Assembly (NCBI RefSeq): GCF_003319115.1
Contig: NZ_QOHF01000019.1
Span: 35,402-99,401, forward strand
Direction: 5' to 3'
DNA from: Geodermatophilus sp. TF02-6
Lineage (GTDB): Bacteria; Actinomycetota; Actinomycetes; Mycobacteriales; Geodermatophilaceae
Length of the DNA stretch: 64,000 bases
In this document: piece by piece, positions 33,603 through 39,342 of the stretch
How the letters are laid out: each line of letters opens with the position of its first letter
How positions within the stretch are numbered: position 1 is the first letter of the stretch
Position numbers and translations under genes: made by a program
The notes under the pieces: generated by a model
The model's database searches: none
What the model saw: only the letters and a program-made list of their open reading frames with translations
What the model was told of the DNA's origin: nothing

Positions 33603-34448
33603 CTACTCGGGCACGAACCGGACGCGGAACGAGGTCGGCCACAGCTTGCCGGTGAGCAGGTACTCGCCGCCGCCCAGCGCCGTGATGCCGTTGAGGACCG
33701 CGTCGGCGTTCGCGCGCTGCTGCGGGTCGAGCAGCCCGGCCGCGTCCACCAGAGCGGTCACCCGTCCGTTCGCCGGGTCGATGCGGACGAGGACGTCGGA
33801 GGGCCACACATTGGCCCACACCTGTCCGTCGACGCACTCCAGCTCGTTGAGCTGGGTCACCGGCTCGCCGTCGAACGTCACGGGGACCGAGCCGGTCTCG
33901 GCGAAGGTGACCGGATCGTGGAAGCGCAGCCGGTCGGTGCCGTCGCTGCGCACCAGGCGGGTGCCGTCGTAGCACAGCCCCCAGCCCTCGCCGTCCAGCG
34001 GCAGCTGCTGCCGCAGGGTGAGCGTGGCGCGGTCCCACTCGAGCACCACGTGGTCGCGCCAGGTGAGCTGCCAGATGCGGTCCCCTGCCACCGTCACGCC
34101 CTCGCCGAACAGTTGCCCGGGCAGTGGCACGGCGCGCCGCACTCCGCCCGTCGCCGGGTCGAGCTCGCGCAGCTGGGACTCGCCCGCGAGCCCGGTGCCC
34201 TCGTAGAGGGTGCCGTCGGTCAACTGCAGACCCTCGGTGAAGGCCGACGGGTCGTGCGGCACCTCGGCGAGCACCTCCGCCCGCAGCACGGGCACCGGCT
34301 GTGCCGGGTCGCTCGCGGTGGAGTCCCGGGACTGTGCCGACTCGCCGTAGAGGGAGACTTCGGTGCTCTCGCGCACGGCGCAGCCGCTCAGCACCGCGAC
34401 GGTGAGGAGGACTGAGCCGAGGGCTCGACGGCGGATCTCGTGGTGCAT
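33603..34448 (-). CDS. Glutaminyl-peptide cyclotransferase, lipoprotein
   Basis: 281 residues. The signal peptide has lipobox LSGC (C23), so the enzyme should be anchored on the outer face of the cytoplasmic membrane. The rest matches the bacterial/plant-type glutamine cyclotransferase family, a beta-propeller that turns N-terminal Gln into pyroglutamate, with AFTEGLQLTDGTLYEGTGLAGES, LTWRDHVVLEWD, GLCYDGTRLVRSDGTDRL and LNELECVDGQVWANVWPSDVLVRIDP. It is transcribed away from the peptide cassettes, 419 nt from the first one. All three cassette peptides carry a conserved Gln right after the shared leader motif, so it may act on their cores; that link is inference. Confidence 0.9.
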   Translation of the reverse strand: MHHEIRRRALGSVLLTVAVLSGCAVRESTEVSLYGESAQSRDSTASDPAQPVPVLRAEVLAEVPHDPSAFTEGLQLTDGTLYEGTGLAGESQLRELDPATGGVRRAVPLPGQLFGEGVTVAGDRIWQLTWRDHVVLEWDRATLTLRQQLPLDGEGWGLCYDGTRLVRSDGTDRLRFHDPVTFAETGSVPVTFDGEPVTQLNELECVDGQVWANVWPSDVLVRIDPANGRVTALVDAAGLLDPQQRANADAVLNGITALGGGEYLLTGKLWPTSFRVRFVPE

Positions 34449-34627
34449 GCAGCGGCCTCGATCCGTTCGGGTGGGGTGCTCGGGTCACCGGCGGCCGGAG
34501 CCGGCGCCGATCCGGTCGACCGGCGGTTGCGGTCGGCGACCGGGACGAGCTGCAGAGCGCAGACGCTACGACCCGTGCGGCGGATCCGGGAGCACACGCC
34601 CCCGTGACTCCGTGTCCGCCCCGCGTT
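34449..34627. other. Divergent promoter region
   Basis: About 180 nt between the minus-strand cyclotransferase gene and the start of the first cassette repeat unit. It should contain the cyclotransferase promoter. I see no convincing -10/-35 pair, coding sequence or repeat. Confidence 0.4.
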
Positions 34628-34866
34628 CTAGGTGCCGCACGAGGCCGCAGCCGTGGTGGGCGGACCCGGGACCGGGATCCGACGCGGTCGAGATAGGTGG
34701 TCCCCCCGGATGTCTTCGGCTCCGGCGCGGCCCGAGACTCTCGCCTGCCGGTCCCGGACCGCGGCCGGGACCGGCAGTCCACGGGGCGAGCGGGGAGGTC
34801 CGGCGGCGACGCCGCAGTCCTCGCCCCCGCAGGCCCCATCCCCGGTACTGACCCTGAGGAGATCCC
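34628..34866 (+). promoter_or_regulatory. Cassette 1 upstream unit: boxes and leader hairpin
   Basis: Shared with cassettes 2 and 3 in order: TAGGTG (34629), CCGTGGTG (34651), GACCGGGA, then GATAGGT (34692-34698), GAGACT (34734) and a hairpin at 34747-34775. The hairpin has an 11-bp perfect stem (GCCGGTCCCGG with its complement) around the loop ACCGCGG. A GAGGAGATCCC ribosome site precedes the ATG at 34867. The GATAGGT box is the best promoter candidate. The hairpin lies 92 nt before the start codon and may be a 5' leader RNA element. Confidence 0.6.
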
Positions 34867-35070
34867 ATGTCCGAGGACCTCGAGTTCATCGTCGACGAGC
34901 AGGTCGAGCTGCTGCCCGAGCGCACCACCATGCAGCTGTTCGCCTTCCAGAACTTCAACAGCGCCGTCGCCGCGGCCGTGAACGCCGGCAACGTCAACGT
35001 GGGCGGCGACCAGGCCAATGTCGCTGCCGCCATCTCCCTGGCCGGCAGCAACGTCTTCTTCGGAGGCTGA
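34867..35070 (+). CDS. Putative precursor peptide 1 (VELLPERTTM leader)
   Basis: 67 residues. The leader (1-22) is acidic, ends in the motif VELLPERTTM, and is followed by Q23. The 45-residue core is rich in Asn, Gly and Ala with no Cys. Its invariant positions among the three paralogues are core Q1, Q6, N7, N9, N20, N22, G24, G25, Q27, N29 and AGSNV near the C-terminus. There is no signal peptide or transmembrane helix in the leader. ATG with GAGGAG 5 nt upstream. First of three tandem copies followed by an M50 protease. I infer a ribosomally made exported peptide; a structural or adhesive peptide is possible. Confidence 0.72.
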   Translation: MSEDLEFIVDEQVELLPERTTMQLFAFQNFNSAVAAAVNAGNVNVGGDQANVAAAISLAGSNVFFGG

Positions 35071-35123
35071 CGTCTCGGCGTCGTGCTGACGGAGTGACGA
35101 GCGGCCCGGTCGCGTGCCGGGTC

Positions 35124-35158
35124 GGGGAGGGGCGGCCGGACACCGGCCGCCCCTCCTC
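35124..35158 (+). terminator. Cassette 1 terminator-like hairpin
   Basis: GAGGGGCGGCCGG (35127-35139) pairs perfectly with 35143-35155 around a 3-nt loop, with further pairs outside. The same stem recurs after peptides 2 and 3. There is no T-tract, as is usual for actinobacterial terminators. Confidence 0.75.
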
Positions 35159-35209
35159 TCGTCCGGCGGTCGCACGGTTCCCCCGAGGCGCTCCCTGCCA
35201 CGGCTGCGC

Positions 35210-35445
35210 CTAGGTGGGGCGACCGCGGAGCACCGTGGTGAGGGCGATCGGGGACCGGGACTGCGCCGGACCGGATAGGTGGTCTCCTCGGATGTCGGCG
35301 TCCGCGCCTCCGCTCGAGACTCCATCCCGCCGATCCCGGACCGCGGCCGCGAGCGGCAGTCCACGAGGCGCACGGGAGGCCGGGCCACAGCGGCCCGATC
35401 GGCCTCTCCGGTGATGCCCACTCGTACCGATCCCGAGGAGATCCC
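35210..35445 (+). promoter_or_regulatory. Cassette 2 upstream unit: boxes and leader hairpin
   Basis: Repeats the cassette 1 order: TAGGTG (35211), CCGTGGTG, GGGACCGGGA, GATAGGT (35274-35280), GAGACT (35316) and a hairpin at 35329-35357 with the same ACCGCGG loop and two mismatches in the 11-bp stem. It ends in GAGGAGATCCC before a GTG start. Spacing from GATAGGT to start is close to that in cassette 1. Confidence 0.58.
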
Positions 35446-35628
35446 GTGTTCGAGGACCAGATGGTCGAGCTGCTGCCCGAGCGCACCACGATGCAGGTCG
35501 TCGTCGCACAGAACGGCAACCAGGCGTTCGCCGTGGCCGCCAACGTGCTGAACGCGAACATCGGCGGCAACCAGCTCAACGCCGCCTTCGCCGCGGCGCT
35601 CGCGGGCAGCAACGTCATCGTCGGCTGA
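35446..35628 (+). CDS. Putative precursor peptide 2 (VELLPERTTM leader)
   Basis: 60 residues, a paralogue of peptide 1 with a leader shortened to 16 residues (MFEDQM then VELLPERTTM) and Q17 opening a 44-residue core. It keeps the QNGN, NANIGGNQLN and LAGSNV blocks. No Cys. GTG start at 35446 with GAGGAG upstream. The loss of six leader residues just before the conserved motif suggests that only VELLPERTTM is needed for recognition. It is second in the tandem array and most divergent of the three. Confidence 0.7.
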   Translation: MFEDQMVELLPERTTMQVVVAQNGNQAFAVAANVLNANIGGNQLNAAFAAALAGSNVIVG

Positions 35629-35680
35629 CGCCTCGGCGTCGTGCTGATGGAGTGATGCGCGGTCCGGCTGTGCCGGGTCA

Positions 35681-35713
35681 GGGAGGGGCGGCCGGTTCCC
35701 GGCCGCCCCTCCT
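35681..35713 (+). terminator. Cassette 2 terminator-like hairpin
   Basis: GAGGGGCGGCCGG (35683-35695) pairs perfectly with 35699-35711 around the loop TTC. Stem sequence is identical to that of cassette 1. Confidence 0.75.
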
Positions 35714-35799
35714 CGCGTGTGCGCCCGGCGCACGGCCGCAACCCCACCACGGGCCTGTCCTGCCCGACCGGGCACTCGAGGATGCGGGTCGTCGCCCGC

Positions 35800-36049
35800 C
35801 GGTACGTGGGCCCCCCGGGCTCACTGGTGGTCGACGGGGCGGGCATCGGTGCCAGGGCCGGAGCAGATAGGTGCCGGACGCGGATGCGCCCGCCCCCGAG
35901 CGGCTGGAGACTTCCGCGCGCCGATCCCGGACCGCGGCCGGGTTCGGCACCTCACGGGGCGAGCGGGAGGGTCCGGCGGCAGCGCTGCGGTCCTCTTCCT
36001 GGCGGACTCCATCCAGAACCGATCCCGTACCGATCCTGAAGGAGACACC
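35800..36049 (+). promoter_or_regulatory. Cassette 3 upstream unit: boxes and leader hairpin
   Basis: Same order as cassettes 1 and 2 but more diverged upstream: TACGTG (35803), CTGGTGG, GATAGGT (35866-35872), GAGACT (35907) and a hairpin at 35920-35948. The hairpin keeps the ACCGCGG loop with a single mismatch in the 11-bp stem. The ribosome site is GAAGGAGACACC before the ATG at 36050. Confidence 0.58.
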
Positions 36050-36250
36050 ATGTCCGAGGCCCTCGAGCTCATCGCCGACGAGCAGGTCGAGCTGCTGCCC
36101 GAGCGCACCACGATGCAGGCCTTCTTCGGCCAGAACGGCAACCTCTCCATCGCCGTCGCGGTGAACGCCGGCAACATCAACTTCGGTGGCGACCAGCTCA
36201 ACGCCGCCGTCGCCGCGGCGCTGGCCGGGAGCAACGTCGCACTCGGCTGA
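36050..36250 (+). CDS. Putative precursor peptide 3 (VELLPERTTM leader)
   Basis: 66 residues, closest to peptide 1. The leader is MSEALELIADEQ then VELLPERTTM, with Q23 opening a 44-residue core containing GQNGN, NAGNINFGGDQLN and AAALAGSNVALG. No Cys, few Ser/Thr, alternating hydrophobic residues and Asn. The ATG at 36050 has AAGGAG 6 nt upstream and matches the peptide 1 start; longer in-frame readings run through the conserved leader RNA and are rejected. It is last in the array, 115 nt before the M50 protease gene, with a hairpin between. Confidence 0.72.
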   Translation: MSEALELIADEQVELLPERTTMQAFFGQNGNLSIAVAVNAGNINFGGDQLNAAVAAALAGSNVALG

Positions 36251-36293
36251 CCCGGTGACGGCGCGGCGGCCGCCCCGGCGTCCGCCGCGCCGA

Positions 36294-36326
36294 GGGGAGG
36301 GGCGGTCGGTTCGACCGCCCCTCCCC
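36294..36326 (+). terminator. Cassette 3 hairpin between peptide 3 and protease
   Basis: A 15-bp perfect stem, 36294-36308 with 36312-36326, around the loop GTT. It would end most transcripts after peptide 3 and allow low read-through into the protease gene, giving more precursor than protease. Confidence 0.75.
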
Positions 36327-36364
36327 GTGTCTGGAACGGCCGACGAGGGACGAGAGAGGCGAGC

Positions 36365-39085
36365 GTGACGCAGAGCGAGGTCCTCGACCGCCCGGCGACG
36401 GGTGCGGTCCCGCTGCCCCGCCTGGCCCCGGGCACGGAGCTGCTGGGGGAGTACCAGGACTCCGCCTACCAGGACCCGCGGTTCCTCATCCGCCGCGCCG
36501 ATGGGCAGGTCATGCAGGTGCCGCGCCTGCTCTACCGGGTGGCCGGTTCCCTCGACGGCCGGGACGCGGAACGGATCGCGGCCGACCTCGGCGCCGAGCT
36601 CGACCGGGAGCTGACCGCCGACCAGGTGACCTTCCTCGTCGAGGAACGGCTCCGACCGGTCGGGATCCTCATCAACCAGGACACCGGCGCCTCTGCCACC
36701 GAGGCCGGGAGCGCGACCCCGCAGGCGCCGATCCGCGCGGACCCGCTGCTCGCCCTCCGCCACCGCGCCGGGGTCGTCCCGGCCCGCGTCACCTGGCGCA
36801 TCGCCGGGTTCTTCCGGCCGCTGTTCACCCGGCCGGCGTGGGTGGCGCTCGTCGCGGCCTTCGTCGCCGTCGACGTGTGGATCCTCGCTCGCGGCGACGT
36901 CCTCGGCCGGCTCGAGTCCGGTGTCGCGGACGTGGCCCGGCATCCGGGGCTCGTCCTGGCCCTCCTCGGCTCCACCGCGGTCTTCACCGCCTTCCACGAG
37001 TGCGGCCACGTGACCGCCTGCCGCTACGGTGGCGCCCGTCCCGGCGACCTCGGCGTCGGCCTCTACATCGTCTGGCCGGCGTTCTACAGCAAGGTCACCG
37101 ACAGCTACCGCCTCGACCGGGTCGGGCGGCTGCGGACCGACCTGGGCGGCGTCTACTTCAACACCATCGCCATGCTGGCGCTGGGCCTGTGCTACCTGGG
37201 CACGGAGCAGCCGTGGCTGCTGGTCCTGCTGGTCAGCATGCACACCCAGACCCTCTGGCAGTTCCTCCCCAACCTCCGGCTGGACGGCTACTACGTCCTC
37301 GCCGACCTCGTGGGGGTCCCCGAGCTGTTCGGCTTCGTGAAGCCGGCGCTGCTCAGCCTGCTCCCCGGGCGCCCTCGACACCTGCTCCTGCGCCGGCTCA
37401 GGCCACGGGCGCGTCGGGTGATCCTGCTCTGGGTCGCGCTGATCGTCCCCGTGCTGCTCATCTGGCTGGTCGCCGTCCTCCTCGCCGTGCCGCAGCTGCT
37501 GCCCACCGCCTGGCACGCGTCGCTCGAGTACCTCCAGCGCCTCGACGCCGACGCTCGGGGCGGGGACGTACCGGCGACCACGCTCGGCGTCCTCCAGCTG
37601 TTCCTGCTGGCGCTGCCGTGGATCGGCCTCGTCCTCGTCCTCTGGTCGCTGGTCGCCCTGGTGGCCCGCGGTCCCGTCTCCCTGATCGCCCGCCGTCCCG
37701 CCGTCCGCCGGGCCGGGCGGATCGGTGCGGTCCACCGGGCGGCCGCCCGCCGGGTCGCTGCGGTGGTCGGGGTGGGAGCTCTCGGCGTGCTCCTGGTGGT
37801 GCGGGTGGCGCAGGTCGCCTGGTCGCACCCGGCCACCGCGGAGGAGCTCCGGCTGGTCGAGGGCGCGTGGGCCGCGTCGCACGGCGGGGACGGTCCCGGA
37901 GCCGGCTCGGCGACCTGGCTCCTGCGCCTCCAGCTCGCCGGCTACGTCCGGTCGACCGGCGCCTTCGGGCGGCACGACACGCTCGTGGCCGGAGGACGGG
38001 AGCTGGCCGTCGTGGCCTGCGCGGTGCTGGTCGCGGCCCTCCTGGCGTTGGCCCTGATCCGGAGGGTGCGCCCGGTCGTGGTGGCGGCACCCCTGCTGGC
38101 GGTGCTGGTGATGGGGCCGGCGGTGACCGTGCTGGCCACGCTCGGGAGCGGCATCGTCGGCACCGCGTGGGCCGCGCTGGGCGCGCTCGTCCTGACCTGG
38201 TCGCGGCGCCGCGTCACGGCGGTGCTCGGGACCACCGCCATCGCCGTGGGCGTGGCCACGGAGCCCCTGATCGCCGTCCCGCTGACCGTGGGCATCGGGA
38301 TCCTGCTCGGGGGGAGCGCCCGACCGAGCGGCTCGGGACGGCACGCGGCCGGTCCACGACACGCCCGTCGCGACGCCGTGCGAGGGGACGGCCGGGCGTG
38401 GCTGGGAGTGCTCCTCGTCCTCCCCGCCGCCGTCCTCGTGGCCACGCCGCCGGGCGGTCCGCCGGAGCTGCCGCTGGGGGCTGCCGAGCGGGCCGTGCTC
38501 CTGCTCCTCGCCGCCCTGGTCGCCGGCGCCGGGCTCCTGGTCCGCGGCCTGCGCCTGCCGGCGGCGGCGGCCGGCGCGGCCGCCGTGCTCGCCGTGGTGC
38601 CCTGGCGGGGGGCGGGTGCGGCGCTCCCGGTGGCCCTGGTCGCCGTGGTCCTGCTCGGCGTGCTCCTGATGGCCGCGTGGACCGGTGGGCCCGTGCAGAC
38701 GCGGCCGCACCCGCTGCTGCGGGCCGCCCTGGTCCTGCCCGTGCTCGTCCTCGTCGTCACCGGAGCGCTGTTCCTGCCGGTGAGCGGCCGCACGCCACCG
38801 CACGGGCAGCTGGGCGCCTGGATCGGCGGGCCGTCGTCGTCCGGGGGCACCGTGGCGGTGCCGCCCGGGCTCTGGGGCGACCTCCTGCGCGACGGCGTCC
38901 CGCCCGACCGGCTGGTGCGGGTGGCGCCGGGATCGGCGGAGGAGGCCGACTGGACGGTCACGGTCGGCGCCTCCGCCGCCGGCACGCCGCCGGTGACCGC
39001 GTTCGGCGGGGGGCCCGCCCTGCTGACGGTCCGACCCGGGTCGGGTTCGGCGACGCCGGGAGCCGACCCGCAAGACGCACCGTGA
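36365..39085 (+). CDS. M50-type peptide zinc metalloprotease, polytopic
   Basis: 906 residues. Residues about 27-105 (LIRRADGQVMQVPRLLYRVAG onward, ending VEERLRPVGIL) look like the small winged-helix/PqqD-like domain at the front of putative peptide zinc metalloproteases. The membrane core has HECGH (H211, E212, H215) and NLRLDGYYVLADL with D307 as probable third zinc ligand, both typical of the YydH-like M50 group. At least twelve further hydrophobic helices extend to about residue 800, much longer than usual. A soluble ~100-residue C-terminal domain follows. GTG start. Its position after three precursor genes suggests it cleaves their leader within or at the membrane and may help export. 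Confidence 0.82.
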   Translation: MTQSEVLDRPATGAVPLPRLAPGTELLGEYQDSAYQDPRFLIRRADGQVMQVPRLLYRVAGSLDGRDAERIAADLGAELDRELTADQVTFLVEERLRPVGILINQDTGASATEAGSATPQAPIRADPLLALRHRAGVVPARVTWRIAGFFRPLFTRPAWVALVAAFVAVDVWILARGDVLGRLESGVADVARHPGLVLALLGSTAVFTAFHECGHVTACRYGGARPGDLGVGLYIVWPAFYSKVTDSYRLDRVGRLRTDLGGVYFNTIAMLALGLCYLGTEQPWLLVLLVSMHTQTLWQFLPNLRLDGYYVLADLVGVPELFGFVKPALLSLLPGRPRHLLLRRLRPRARRVILLWVALIVPVLLIWLVAVLLAVPQLLPTAWHASLEYLQRLDADARGGDVPATTLGVLQLFLLALPWIGLVLVLWSLVALVARGPVSLIARRPAVRRAGRIGAVHRAAARRVAAVVGVGALGVLLVVRVAQVAWSHPATAEELRLVEGAWAASHGGDGPGAGSATWLLRLQLAGYVRSTGAFGRHDTLVAGGRELAVVACAVLVAALLALALIRRVRPVVVAAPLLAVLVMGPAVTVLATLGSGIVGTAWAALGALVLTWSRRRVTAVLGTTAIAVGVATEPLIAVPLTVGIGILLGGSARPSGSGRHAAGPRHARRDAVRGDGRAWLGVLLVLPAAVLVATPPGGPPELPLGAAERAVLLLLAALVAGAGLLVRGLRLPAAAAGAAAVLAVVPWRGAGAALPVALVAVVLLGVLLMAAWTGGPVQTRPHPLLRAALVLPVLVLVVTGALFLPVSGRTPPHGQLGAWIGGPSSSGGTVAVPPGLWGDLLRDGVPPDRLVRVAPGSAEEADWTVTVGASAAGTPPVTAFGGGPALLTVRPGSGSATPGADPQDAP

Positions 39086-39342
39086 CCTCATTCCCACGAA
39101 CAGTCACGACCTCGCCGGGGGTCCGTCCGCCATGGGTCGCTCGCGGGAGGTGACGTGCCGCAGGACGGACCTGTCCCAGAACTGTCACTAGGGTGTCGGC
39201 GCGGGGATCCGTGCCAGGAGCTCGGGGGAGCGGCTGTGGCAGAGAAGCTGAAGCCGGGAGCGTTGGAACGACGGATGCGACGTGCGCGGTCGACGGGGCG
39301 CGCGCGGCCGGGTCCGGTCCCCGATCACGCTCGTCCGGTCTG
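39086..39342. other. Intergenic region before the LuxR gene
   Basis: About 257 nt. GAACAGTCAC (39097-39106) and GAACTGTCAC (39178-39187) are near-identical 10-mers 81 nt apart, and TAGGGT just after the second fits a TANNNT -10 box. These may be operator and promoter elements for the regulator gene. No gene seen. Confidence 0.35.

Noticed and set aside
33330..34415. 361-residue plus-strand open frame
   Set aside because: It lies antisense to the clearly recognisable glutaminyl-peptide cyclotransferase and has shadow composition.
35717..36049. Longer version of peptide 3 (177 residues)
   Set aside because: The extension translates the conserved promoter and leader hairpin shared with the other cassettes and has no similarity to the other peptides in that part.
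34867..36250. Lanthipeptide, thiopeptide or lasso-peptide precursors
   Set aside because: The cores contain no Cys and few Ser/Thr, and no cyclase, YcaO, dehydratase, asparagine-synthetase-like or radical SAM gene is near.
34867..36250. Toxin-antitoxin or holin genes
   Set aside because: The acidic leader with invariant VELLPERTTM, three tandem copies with terminators and the adjacent M50 protease fit precursors better; there is no partner gene of antitoxin type.
39193..39342. Upstream start of the LuxR gene at 39193
   Set aside because: The extra 50 residues are low-complexity and lie over a probable promoter; the family start is METTRWPLVGRE at 39343.
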